A stretch of 64,000 nt of DNA from Aquatica leii (lineage: Eukaryota > Arthropoda > Insecta > Coleoptera > Lampyridae). The stretch's first letter is position 1, and each line of letters begins with the position of its first letter. The notes below the pieces were generated by a model. It had not been told where the DNA came from, made no database searches, and saw only the letters and a program-made list of their open reading frames with translations. This document shows, one piece after another, positions 9,313 to 20,245 of this stretch. Made by a program: the position numbers and the translations under genes. Location: positions 4,030,001 to 4,094,000 of the forward strand of contig CM069432.1 of assembly GCA_035610365.1 (NCBI GenBank). Reading direction: 5' to 3'.

Positions 9313-11865
9313 CGCAACCCAACAAAATAAAATTTTTGTCTTGGTGCCGGAAAAGTAAGAACTGATTTTAAATATTTGTGATGTGCTGATTCCAAAAATA
9401 CCTGGCTTTTTTCGTAGCAGCTCTAGTTTTTGAGATATGGGCTAATTGGTATTGGTTCTGATAAAAGGCAAAAATATTGAAACAGTGATATCTTTAGAGG
9501 CCAAAAGTGAAATTTCCTACCTAAATAATTAAAATCTAATGAGCTAGTTTGAGTTACTTGGTATTATTCATTACTGTAAAACCCGACATTCCTATACCTT
9601 TATCAAAAACTAATTAATTCGTCGTAGTACCCTGCAAATATCTCTGCTTTACGAGGTACAGTTTATATAAAGAAATTAGAATCTAATTAGCCAGTTTGAG
9701 TTATTTGGTATTTATTCATTTGTGTAAAACCCAACATTCTTATAATTACTTCCATCAAAACCTAATTAACACACAGCTATATTAACTCGTATCTTTGCTT
9801 TACTAAGTACATTTACTTATTTAGTTTACGTAGCTGAAGTTGTGGTATCATTTGGTGTTGTTCAGTGATAAAACATACATTTAATTAAAACCATGGCAAG
9901 CAAACGTAGTTGTGTGAATCATCCAGACGTTTTTTGCTATGTATGTGGCGAGTACACTTTTAAAGAAAGTAGAAAGCCTATTTCTGATTGTGTGAGAAGA
10001 AGTTATCTGGCCTATTTTGGCGTTCACTTGGGTGACCAGGATAAATCTTGGGCTCCACATTTTGTATGTAAAACATGTATTGAACATCTGCGTCAGTGGA
10101 CAGTTGGAAAGATAAAGTGTCTAAAGTTTGGAGTACCAATGGTTTAGAGAGAACCAAGAAACCATCACGATTACTGCTATTTTTGTCTCGTGAATATCAA
10201 AGGAATCAATCGGAACAATTGACAGAAATGGCCATATCCTGATCTAGATTCAGCAAAGATACCTGTACTGCATAGTGAAAAAATGCCCAGTCCATCATTC
10301 AGCAGTCTGCCTTCGCTCCCGGAAGATGATGTAGAACTACCCATGTTTGATGAAATTCATTGTATGGAATCAAAAAACGACAGTGATTTTGAAGCATATT
10401 TATCAAATCCGCAACGTTTCAATCAACAAGAACTGAACGATCTCATTAGAGACCTGAATGTTTCAAAGAAATCTTCTGAATTACTCGCTTCCAATTTAAA
10501 TGAGAAGAATCTACTGCAGCCAGATACCAATATTACATTTTATCGTAAAAGAGATAAGGATCTGCTGCCCTTTTACTCTGAGGAAAATAACCTGGTATTC
10601 TGTAACGATATAAGAGGACTCTTACAAAAAATCGGTTTGTCGGAATACACACCAGACGAATGGCGCCTTTTTATAGACAGTTCCAGACGAAGTTTGAAAT
10701 GTGTGCTATTACACAATGGTAATAAATATGGCTCAATACCCATTGGTCATTCTACCAACATAAAGAAGGAATACGAGGCAATATCACTAGTCCTGAAAAA
10801 AATTAAGTATGAAGAACATTAGTGGGTGATTTGTGTCGACCTAGTAAACTTCCTCCTTGAACAGCAAAGTGAATATACAAAATATCCTTGTTTTTTGTCT
10901 TTGGGACAGCAGAGCTAAGGATCAGCACTGGGTTAACAAAAATTGGCCTTTAAGAAATGTTATGACTCAAGGAAAGCAAAATGTAATCAACGAACCTTTG
11001 GTTGCGATAGACAAAATCGTATTTCCACCCTTGCATATCAAGGTGGAGCTTATGAAGCAATTTGTGAAAGCTTTAAATCGCAATGGACTTTGTTTTGGCT
11101 ACTTGATTCGTAAATTTTCTGGGATTAGCACGGAAAAACTGAAAGCCGGAATATTTGATGGCCCTCAGATAAGGCAGCTTATGAAAGATCTACAATTTAC
11201 CGCATCAATGAATGAAATTGAATCTAACGCTTGGTGTTCATTTGTTCAAGTTGTACAAAATTTTCTGGGAAATTATAAGGCAAAAAATTATATAGAATTA
11301 GTGGAAAATATGCTTTCAAACTTTAATATACTCGGCTGCAACATGAGCATAAAAGTTCACTACCTCTACAGCCACTTAGATCGGTTTCCAGAAAACCTAG
11401 ATGATTTGAGTGATGAACAGGCGGAAAGATTCCATCAGGACATTAAAACTATGGAAGATCGATATCAAGGAAGATGGGGTACCCACATGATGGCCGACTA
11501 CTGCTGGAGCCTTCAGCGAGACTGTCCTAATGACTACCATGCTAGAAAGTCATATAAAAGAATTTTTTTAAATGATATGTAAATATAGTTTATAAACTTA
11601 TTTGTTTATTTTGTGAAATAAATACATTACTTTGAATTTTATGTGTTTTTTTACTAGCACTTGAAGCAGATAGTATTAGTAATAACGTAAAAAGCATAAA
11701 AGTTAAAAAAACTAGACTATTTCTTTCTAAAAAATAGGTCAAAATACAATGTCTCAAAAACTAGATCTGATAGACCAAATCTGAAGACAGTTTTGGATTT
11801 TGCACCCAAAACTTACTTAAAAACAGTTACAAAAACCCTGGCACCAAAATGTGTGTTGGGTTGTG
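9313..11865 (+). mobile_element. CAC-TIR DNA transposon, subfamily 1, copy A (2553 bp)
   Basis: Both ends are identifiable. The left end CGCAACCCAACA (9313-9324) and the inverted right end CACAACCCAACA (11854-11865) differ only at position 2, a CG to CA change. They are flanked by a 3-bp direct repeat TTA (9310-9312 and 11866-11868). A further GGTGCC/GGCACC pair lies just inside both ends. About 570 bp of non-coding leader (9313-9880) precedes the transposase-like ORF; the same leader recurs at 23733-24298. The 3' UTR (11583-11865) recurs at 30320-30602. A TIR beginning CAC plus a 3-bp TWA duplication suggests the CACTA/Mirage/Chapaev (CMC) group, but Harbinger-type elements share the duplication length, so the assignment is an inference. 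Confidence 0.8.
9893..11582 (+). pseudogene. Putative transposase of CAC-TIR family, copy A (near-complete, stops and one frameshift)
   Basis: About 560 codons in ancestral form. The N-terminal Cys-rich module reads CVNHPDVFCYVCGEYTFK, then GVHLGDQDKSWAPHFVCKTC. An acidic linker and QQELNDLIRDLNVSKKSSEL follow. The middle contains EWRLFIDSSRRSLKCVLLHN with a candidate catalytic Asp, then CVDL. After a frame change near 10857 comes C-LWDSRAKDQHW (a Cys...His insertion), FPPLHIKVELMKQFVKAL and ERFHQDIKTMEDRYQGRW with a candidate catalytic Glu, ending DYCWSLQRDC. Breaks relative to copy B are TAG at 10145-10147 (B has TGG), TGA at 10220-10222, TAG at 10820-10822 (B has CAG) and one frameshift. 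The RNase H-like D-D-(C..H)-E reading is mine. Homologues are common uncharacterised proteins in arthropods and cnidarians. Confidence 0.75.
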
Positions 11866-11868
11866 TTA

Positions 11869-14080
11869 TTAGTGTTTGTTTTTTGATTGTAACTATGCAG
11901 TGAATGATAGCTGTAAAATACGTGAAACGTATTGATGTATTGTGTTAATTATTGTTTTCTTTAATTTTCCATCATCTGCAAAATTAATTGTTAATAAAAT
12001 AACTAAAGCAGACAGTAATGTTTGTTTCTTAGCATTATTACCGACTTAGCTTAACAAAATGTACTTTGTGTACACGATCACGTTTATCTATAGTTGTGAC
12101 CAAAACAAGACTTCAGGTAATTAAATGCAAAACTCAGCTTTCTTAAAACTATGTTCGACAATCTTATTTATTTCTGTTTCGATTTTTTAACGGATTTCTT
12201 TACTTGATATATACTTCATAATAATTTAAATTTATTATGTGCAACAGTGATATTGTTTTAGTATAAGGTAAGTGTAATTACAATCTTTACACCACACGTA
12301 GATTGTGGGTTGAGTAATATCCTAATAGACAATTGCCTCAGTAAACTTTATTTTGGCGAACTTAGAGAAACTGGAAGTGTTCTCCTTACCTACTAAGGCC
12401 GTGGTCGAAAAAGACTATCCCATATATTAAAAAAAGAAAAATAATAAATATTTTTAAATAAATCAAAACAATAATATTTGTTTTTTTTCAATGTATGAAT
12501 TGAAATTGGTTGTAAAAGATCGTCTCATAGTTCGCTAGCTACATCGTGTTTTAGGGAATTATTCTTTGTGCTTTATTATGTTCATTGAGTTAACCGACGT
12601 TGATTTTCAACCGCGACTTGAGTTGTGTGAGTGGTTGCAGCAACAAAAACCTTTTGACCCTGACTTTTATTTTCGATGAGTGTTGTTTCATACGAAATGT
12701 AGTTTTTAATAGTTTTTATAGTTCGACGCCATTAATTTTTTTCCTTTTACATTTATTGCTTATATTAGCAAAAGCCAATTTGGAATTTTTTATCGATTTT
12801 TATTTAATTTAGATTATATCTAAATTTTTGATTTGCGTTTAACACTTGAAATGTCCTGTAATAATAAATATCTTATTAAAAAAAAAACCACAAGATCACA
12901 ATTGCACTGATAAAAGTTTGCATCAACAATAACAGCTAATGACAATTATCAAAAATGAATATTACTCAACTCTGATAAGATACCACAAATATATTAATAA
13001 ATGCTCCTTTACCAAACAAAGATATTATTAAATCCGTGTTAGTTTTAAAAATAAGTGTCAGCATATATGTATAACAAAGTAAATAAATAAAGAATGTATT
13101 TTCTTACCAATCACTTAATAAAATGTAAAAGGAGATTTAGATTAGAAATACAACTAACACAGATACATATATCGTAAAAGGAATTATGTTTTCTTTGTTT
13201 TACATCATACCAATTTAGAATGTAAGTGAACTTTATAGTGTTTTTATCCTGTTGTTAAAACGACTAATAATTTTATTATCAATGACGGTTAGTTTTCAAC
13301 AGCTTTAGAGTGTGAGCCCCCCAGACATTCATTAAAACAAAAAAAACGATGAAAACTATTATGGATTAAAATATTTAAACATATTTATAGAATATAGGTA
13401 TAATCTACTTTTTATTAATCTAAAACAATAATTTAATATGATCGTCGTTTAAAGCAACGTAAATTAAATATCTTTTTCTGTTCGGACTACAAATATTGGA
13501 ATAGCAATTAATCGGTAGAACGTGTACGACGTATTCTAAGTAAAACGGTATATATCGTACGTAATATTTGAAAGATTCAAAAAGATACTGCTAAAACTGT
13601 TTTTAAAAGGAATTCATAGGATTGTCGTTAGAAGAAGAAGTTTAAATAAAATCTCTTGGAAAACCTATCGAAATTTGGAACTAAATCAAACAGATAAAAC
13701 TGCGAAACGTAATTTGACACGGCATTTTTCTAGTTTAGTTTATAATAAAAAATTTTAACAATAAAAAAAAAGGAAAAAATAATTTAATTTAGTTACTAGT
13801 AAACAACGAATTTTTTATTTACATAAAATTATCTATCTTGACTTGAATTAAGGTGTTTATATCGCCTTACTTTAATAGCCGACTCATCGCAGCAACTCTC
13901 AATCCACGACCGATACTGAGCTAGCGAAAGCAGATGGGTCACAGATCCAAGTTTTTTCTTAACATTTACAATTAGTGTGTTATACTTTAAACCAAGATAC
14001 GTTATACGACAAAGTAGACACTGATAACATGTGAGCTGCATACAAGAGAAAATAAATTATCAGAAATTTTTGAGAAATCT
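11869..14080. other. 2.2 kb without recognisable genes
   Basis: AT-rich sequence with no transposon protein motif on either strand. The 70-codon frames at 12600-12812 (plus) and 13829-14041 (minus) have no known motif. The only structured sequence I see is poly-T and poly-A runs. Confidence 0.5.
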
Positions 14081-14084
14081 AATT

Positions 14085-15025
14085 TTTCCGTAGTTACCAA
14101 AATCAGTTGGTATGATGAATTGCAGGCGAGCCGAAAGTTTAACACACATGTGAAAACATTTATTAGAAATATGAAACCGGAATATCCTAAGACATTGATT
14201 TTCTGTTATAATTTGAAGAAAACTGCAACAGAATTGCATGGAACGTTTGTCAATGCTTACGATGAACTTGTTCTTAGTAAATAACAGTCCTTTAAATAGT
14301 TAAAAAAACTCAAAAGTGACTATTTTAACGTAAGAAATAAAAAACGTGGAAAACCACCAAAAAAGCTTGAAAACAGCGAGTTGCAATCATTGTTGGATGA
14401 AGATGACGCTCATGTTTTCCATTCGTTTGAAAACTATCGAAAAGATCTAAAAGATAGAAAAATGGTTTGCACATCAACTGAATGAAAGACTACAGGAAGC
14501 CCAGAAAACCGCTTGCTGTTGACTGGCAATAAAAAGTAGATATATTTTAAGAATTCTAAGCATAAAAGGTCATGAGTAACTCCATACAAATTAATGACAT
14601 CGACTGCAAGGCCAAATCACTATAGACAGAAGAAAATGCCCTGTGTTTGGTTGGATCAGAAAGATGTGATCTATTATGAGCTACTAAAACTTGGCGATTT
14701 TACTTTATGATAATGCACTTTATCACACACAGTAAACCGGTCAGAAAAACAATTGAAGCGTTTGGTTGGGAAATATTTTTGCATGCGGCTTACTCACCAG
14801 ACTTGGGTCCGTCCGATTGCCATTTATTTGCATCGATGGGACACGCACTTGCTTAGCAGCGCTTTATTTCTTACGAAGATGTGCAAAAATGGCTAGATGA
14901 CTAGTTTAGCTCAAAAGAACATCAATTTTTTTTTGGCGTTGCATCTACAAATTGCCAAACAGATGAGAAAAATGTACAGCTAGTGATGCATAAAATATTA
15001 TTTATCATTTTCATGCAATAAACGT
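14085..15025 (+). pseudogene. mariner (DD34D-type) transposase, heavily mutated
   Basis: Encoded the cut-and-paste transposase of a mariner element. The N-terminal helix-turn-helix region is visible near 14190-14330 (HGTFVNAYDELVLSK, then SDYFNVRNKKRGKPPKKLEN), followed by SELQSLLDEDD near 14365-14415. Catalytic-core pieces occur in changing frames: LYDNALYHT near 14706 for the second Asp, and HAAYSPDLGPSDCHLFASMG near 14780-14840, the diagnostic mariner third-Asp segment. ISYEDVQKWLDD follows near 14870, then FFGVASTNCQTDEKNVQLV at the C-terminus near 14935. At least five frameshifts and several stops exist, and the first-Asp segment is lost. Terminal repeats were not located. Confidence 0.85.
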
Positions 15026-15461
15026 GTATTTTCTCTAAAAAAATTTCAGTTTCGTATTAATACACTTGGTAAAAAACATTTTGTTCAAGCTTCCACAAGC
15101 TTTGCATCATTGGAAATAGCTGACATTTTAAGTAAAAATGGCAGAAAATCTAATAGTAGTTTTAGTAAAAAAAAATATAAGTTCATTCTGATGGTATTTG
15201 CATAATTGCATTTACATTGCTTTACCCCCTATGTCTTTTACGTTGTGGTTTTATTTCGCAGTTTTATTCAAAATTATTTTTAATTGCGCGGGTGTAAAAT
15301 TGACTTACGTTTTCTGTCGTTATAACTGTTAACAGTTATTGTTTATACATAGTATTTTATACACTCTGTTTAGAAATTCCGTAATACAAATAGTAGTATA
15401 ATGATCTACATTGTAATCTTAGCTTAAACTTACTTAAAAAGTACACATGATAGGACCGCAG
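15026..15461. other. No gene seen
   Basis: AT-rich spacer between the mariner remnant and the pogo-like left end. It probably includes the mariner 3' end near 15050. No coding motif. Confidence 0.45.
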
Positions 15462-15463
15462 TA

Positions 15464-16585
15464 GGGGAGACCGGCTATGGTTGTCACACGGGTTAGTTGT
15501 CACAACATCGTTCGTTCTAGTTCAGATAATAAACAGTTAACATATCATACATAGTTGAATAGCATGTTGCATACTTAGACTTAATCTAAAGTAGAAGTTT
15601 ATTTGGACAGAAGGCGCCAACGTTATTGTGAGATATTGCTTTTGTAAGTAAAGTTTGACCGCATCAGAATTCCCTAAATTACCAAGGTAAGAAAAAAAGT
15701 ATTATTATTTTCCTTCTAGCATTTAACAGCTATATAACTAGGGAGTTTGTAAGAGTGTTTTCAAGTAGTATGAATGTCACAATAATTTATAAGCAACATG
15801 CATTTGCAAAACGGCGGTTTAGGGTTGTTTGTCACAGAACAACGGGGTTTGGTTGTCACATGAGACAACCAACCCCATAAGAACAGATTTGATCATGATA
15901 ATTTACACATCATTTATTCTACATATCTACTTTTGTTTTTAGCGTGTGTGTTATCGACCATGCCACGAAAATTTGTTAAGAAAACTAACCGCGGAGAAAC
16001 GCCTCCTGATGTAATGCTTAGAGCAGTTCGTACAATAAAGCATGAAAACAGGTCTATTCGAAGTGTAGCTAAAGATTATAAAATAAATTATCGTACATTA
16101 ACTCGATATTGTACTAAATTAACAGCCAAAGAGATCAAAAGTGATTTGGTGCAACCAACCACTTCAGTGGGTTATATAAAAAACAAGCAGGTTTTTAGTG
16201 ACATGCTTGCAAAAGAACTTGTGCAATATATAAAACAGGCATCTGACATTTACTACGGACGTAGTCCAAAAGAAGTTCGGAAGTTAGCATATCAACTAGC
16301 ACTGGCCAATAATTTGAAGACATCTGCAAAGTGGACCGAAACAAAACAAGCTGGATCTGACTGGTTTTCCAGTTTTATAAAGCGTCATTCTTCCTTGTCG
16401 ATCAGGACACCAGAGCCAACTAGCCTCGCCCGTGCAACGAGTTTTAACAAAACAATTGTAGCTGATTTTTTTGACAAATTATTCTCAGTAATGAGTAGAT
16501 ATAAATTTCAACCTCGAGACATATGGAATATGGACGAGACTGGTGTAACGACTGTCCAGAAACGAAATAAAATTTTTACACGCAA
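15464..16585 (+). mobile_element. Left part of a pogo/Tigger-like element, truncated by a gypsy remnant
   Basis: The left end reads TA then GGGGAGACCGGCTATGG (TA at 15462-15463), similar to the TA-GGGGAAAGTGG start of the pogo-like element at 34125. The following 430 bp carries repeated subterminal TTGTCACA motifs (near 15480, 15497, 15832, 15854) and an inverted TGAGACAACCA, likely transposase-binding sites. The transposase starts at 15960. No right end is present: sequence homology switches to a Ty3/Gypsy pol at about 16580. Confidence 0.7.
15960..16585 (+). pseudogene. pogo/Tigger-like transposase, N-terminal two thirds
   Basis: About 208 codons from MPRKFVKKTNRG. The N-terminal helix-turn-helix (psq-type) reads AVRTIKHENRSIRSVAKDYK then INYRTLTRYC. 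A CENP-B-type second DNA-binding domain follows: FSDMLAKELVQYIKQASD, KLAYQLALANNLKT and WFSSFIKRHSSLSIRTPEPT. The start of the DDE_1 domain appears as RDIWNMDETGVTTVQK, with the first catalytic Asp in MDETG. The remaining Asp residues and the C-terminus are absent because the frame runs directly into gypsy sequence. No stop lies within this part, so it may have decayed less than its neighbours. The earlier in-frame ATG at 15933 is less likely because family members start MPRK. Confidence 0.85.
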
Positions 16586-17908
16586 ATACAGCAGTTATAA
16601 ATTAGAAGTTTTGGCGATCATCTACGCTTTGAAAAAATTTCGAGTATATCTTCTAAGTACTAAGTTTAAAATTATCACCGATTGCGAAGTATTTCAAAAA
16701 ACCATGTTTAAGAATGATCTACCACTAAGAGTCGTGGTATGAAGATGAAGCACGTCGATTCTTTAACTCGATATCTTATAAATTAAGGTTGAAACCACAA
16801 TAGATAAAATATGAAGGTCACAAGATTTAGACTCCGAAGTGAAGGCAATCAAAGAAATTTTGAAGAATGGAACTATTTTTCAAATCTAAAGCAAAAAGTA
16901 GAAAAATGTGTTACTAACTATGTTACGTGCATTCTAGAAAATCGCAAACGGGGGAAGCAAGAAGGTCCTCTGCACCCACTTATAAAAGGACAGATTCCTT
17001 TACACATATACCGCATTGACTATTTGGGACCCTTAAAGTCAACCAATATAAACTACAAGCATATTCTAGTTGTCGTCGATTCTTTTCGAATGGTTATATC
17101 TAACCAAATCAACTACTGCAGCTGAAGTAATAATGAAGTTAAAGTTGCAAAATAAGATGTTTGGAAACCCACAATATATCATCTCGGATAGAGGTACAGC
17201 GTTTACTGCCACAGAATTCGAAGACTACTGTAAAGAAGAAGCCATAAAACACCTCACAGTTACAGTTACAGCGGTTTACCTAGTGCTAATGGACAGGTCG
17301 AGCGAGTCAATGCAACAATTATTCCTGTCCTTGCAAAATTATCTATGGAAGACTCCTCAAGATGGTACCAAAACGTAAACAAACTTCAACAAATTTTAAA
17401 TTCTATTTACCATCGGAGCATAGGAACGGCGCCTATGGAGTTACTAATTGGAACAAAGATGAGACGTAAAAAAGACAAAAAGCTTAAAGACATGGTAGAA
17501 GAAGAGATGAGAAAAAGTTTCGATGAACAAAGAGAAGAATTGGGAAGATTAGCGAAGATACAAATAGGTAAAGTACAGAATAAGAATCTGAGGAGAAGAA
17601 AAGCGACCAAATACAAGACCAGTGACTTGGTAGCTATTAAGCACATCCAACCAGGTACGAAATTCAAGACTAAATTTCTTGAATCTTATGGGATAGTAAG
17701 AGCGAAATTCAATCACACGTACGACGTCGTTAAAAAAAGTTTTCACGATGGTCCTATGCGTACTACCAAATGTGACGAATATATGAAGCAATGGCCCACA
17801 ATAGAATGTAATCAGTCTTTGTACTACGGGTCAGAGGACGAACAGAACGGCCGAGTTGTAGAAAGCCACATTTCAAATTTTAAAAATTCTGCGCTAGTAA
17901 AAGAATAG
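16586..17908 (+). pseudogene. Ty3/Gypsy pol fragment: RNase H end and integrase
   Basis: 16586-16742 continues the upstream frame with KYSSYKLEVLAIIYALKKFR and FKIITDCEVFQKTM, the end of a gypsy RNase H. Integrase follows in several frames: a zinc-binding part VEKCVTNYVTCILENRKRG (about 16890), then YRIDYLGPL with the first Asp and HILVVVDSF. At about 17110-17290 come AEVIMKLKLQ, IISDRGTAFTATEFEDYC with the second Asp, and NGQVERVNA (Glu) in another frame. 17345-17908 encodes HRSIGTAPMELLIGTKMRRK, SDLVAIKHIQPGTKFKTKFL and a basic or acidic tail. At least three frameshifts occur. RT, protease, gag and LTRs are missing, so only the 3' part of the element is present. Confidence 0.85.
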
Positions 17909-18011
17909 GAAGAAGAGGAGAGAAGAACGACGTAAACGTGGCGCAAGAAGTGCAAAAACGTTATAATAATTTTCTATTAATTTTATAAGATTTAAATGTT
18001 TTTGATGTACC

Positions 18012-19960
18012 GTAATTTGGGGGGGAAATTGATCAATTTTATCTTCTTTTTTATGTTTGTTCATTTACGGCTTGTTAAATTTTCACGTAAAATTCAAATA
18101 TGATAAAGGTTCAGATTATTATTCAAACGCACTGAACAGACCAATAAATAATGTAATATTTTTTGCGAAAAAAAAATAAAACTTATGTGATGAATTTCAT
18201 ACGGTATTCAGGGCGAAATTGATCTCTCACAGATTTACTCCATGAAAGTGTGTAGAAACGCACCAATAATGATCAGTTTCGCCTCGGTTGTAATATATGC
18301 TATGGTTTAAAAGTTATTTGAATTTAAGTTTTTGGGGCCAAATTGATCACCTGTATGAAATTGATCAACAGAAAATTTGTAATGCGCAGTTTATGATGAG
18401 TAAGTTTTGAAAGTTATAATTAAATAATTATGCAGGTAAGTGATACAGATTAAAACGATATTAAACGCAAAACACACTTTTATGTCAAGAAATTAAAAAT
18501 AAAAACATTTTCTGGAAAAAACATAATGTGACATTTCTCATGCAAAAACATAAAGTTGGTGACCATTTACATCTTTTTTACATCCACTTCCTTTTCAAAT
18601 ATATAATAAACTTCACCGTCGCAATTTTTTACTTCTGGTTCTGGAAGAAGGGCATCAACGTCATCAATATCAACCGAAAATTCATCATTTTCATCAACTT
18701 TAAAAGTTCTCCGATTTGCAGTTGATTTCATCCCTAATACTTCTATTCCTTTCTTGGTTAAAGAGTTCTGGGCAACCGCTGCATAACGGTAAGTAGTTTT
18801 TTTTTCTTGATCGTCCTAATACATTGACGAGCAAAAATTTCCCTTCTATTATGGCATCTTTCTACACTGAAAAGTACTGCGTTTCTTCTTCTACATCTTC
18901 TAATAAATCTTGATTTTGATCACCATCTGAATTGTCATTTGTAAGTGACTCATTTACATCAATTTCACTATCGGAACTTAAATCGTCATTCGGTGCCGTC
19001 ACGCTTTTTCCAGGTTGAACGTCAAGCTTCTGCCTTTTTATGTTCCGTCTACTTGATAGAGCTGTGAGTCTTCTATCTTGAAGGTAATTTATTAACACTT
19101 CGTTGACAGCATTCGCGTTCGGTTTGTCATTCTCTGATTTTTTTTTAAAACACGACAATGGGCATTAAGCCAGTAGCCCTTGTGCTTTTTCATCCATTTG
19201 ATTTAAACAACTCTTTAATAAGTGAGGAAAATCTTTGTTGTCAATTGATGTTGTCGTATAGTGGGCTTGCTTCCAGTTAGATAAAACGTCCCTCCATACA
19301 ATCTTGAACGGTCTGAAAAACCCAACATCTACGGGTTGGGTTGAGTGTGTAGAGTTCTTAGGTAGGCATACAAATGCAATATTATGTTCTTCGCAATTTT
19401 CTAAGAACCTCATTGGTGAAGTGTGACGATAAGTTGTCTCCTATCAATACTTTTCAACCTTTTATTTTTTTTTTGCATGCGGTAGAAATGTGGATAAAAA
19501 CCAATCTGTGAAAGTCTCAACATCCATCCACCCGTGACTGGTGTGGTTGTATCGAGAGCCCCTAACACAGCACGTATTATTGCAGCACAGCTGACCTTTC
19601 GGTCTATTTTTGGTCCATTGCATCCACATTTTATTGGCTTTATATATCACATAATGAGGCAAAAGAGTGGCTGATGCGGAGCCACACATCATGATGGATG
19701 TCGAACTTTTTATATAGTTGCAAACTCTTTCGGTATATTTAACTCCCCTGCGAAATAACATTTTCTTGTTTCCTGAGTCATCTTGGAGATTGGTCTCATC
19801 GTAATTGAATAAATTAAAAGCCGGAACACCTTCTAATGTCTCGCGTAAATTTTTGTAATAGTGATTATTTCCTATGAAACTGAAGCCCGAGAAGATTCTT
19901 TCCCAATAGAGCGATAGACTACAAGGGAAATGTATTTTCAAAATATTGTTTTTACAGTCA
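18012..19960 (-). mobile_element. Second pogo/Tigger-like element (minus strand), one end recognisable
   Basis: The end nearest the gypsy remnant reads CCGTAATTTGGGGGGGAAAT from about 18012 after a TA. GAAATTGATC-like motifs recur near 18026, 18214, 18342 and 18357 with one inverted copy near 18270, which looks like a set of subterminal binding sites. The transposase lies on the minus strand between 19941 and 18862. The opposite end was not found; homology changes near 19920-19960 into a dispersed repeat. Confidence 0.6.
18862..19941 (-). pseudogene. pogo/Tigger-like DDE transposase, C-terminal two thirds, frameshifted
   Basis: Read on the minus strand from 19941: LEGVPAFNLFNYDETNLQDD with the first catalytic Asp, GNKKMLFRRGVKYTERVC, SSTSIMMCGSASATLLP, RYNHTSHGWMDVETFTDWFL. 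After a poly-A-associated break near 19440-19460, LIGDNLSSHF (second Asp) lies in a shifted frame, then NIAFVCLPKNSTHSTQPVDV and GFFRPFKIVWRDVLSNWKQ. The last part (19158-18862) is a basic then Asp/Glu-rich tail ending EEETQYFSV. The N-terminal DNA-binding domains are missing. An acceptor-like TTTCCCTTGTAG next to 19919 suggests the first exon was separate. It belongs to a different subfamily from the elements at 15.5 kb and 34.1 kb. Confidence 0.8.
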
Positions 19961-20205
19961 GTTAATGAAAAGCTATTGAATTTGGAATTTTTTTCTGTTT
20001 TGTTAACTTTTTTTAAGAATAAAACTTGAAAAAATTCGGCAAAGATCGATGTTTTGAGTTTAAAAATAATCGGTTATCGATGTTTTTTGAACATCGATCT
20101 CCTTCTTGCTCAACATTTTTTGAGTATATTCAGAAACCAGACCAAATATAATCGTTGAAAAGTAATAGTTTATAATATGATTTTAAATTTAATAAGTAAT
20201 AATTA
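19919..20205. repeat. Dispersed repeat, first copy (second at 23520-23732)
   Basis: About 280 bp that recurs at 23520-23732: shared anchors are GTATTTTCAAAATATTG, TTTTTTTAAGAATAAAACTT and ATATGATTTTAAATTTAATA. This copy contains the inverted pair GATCGATGTT...AACATCGATC. In the other copy the CG dinucleotides of this part are TG (GATTGATG, AATTGG, TATTGATG). Confidence 0.8.
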
Positions 20206-20245
20206 AAGAGCGGACAGTCAGGCAAATGCCTGAAGCTCGCCTATT

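Noticed and set aside
9881-10087. Minus-strand ORFs opposite copies A and B (also 28637-28849)
   Set aside because: Shadows of the N-terminal Cys-rich coding sequence; both copies share them only because the sense strand is shared.
12600-12812. 70-codon ORF, Phe/Leu-rich
   Set aside because: Low-complexity translation of T-rich DNA without a motif.
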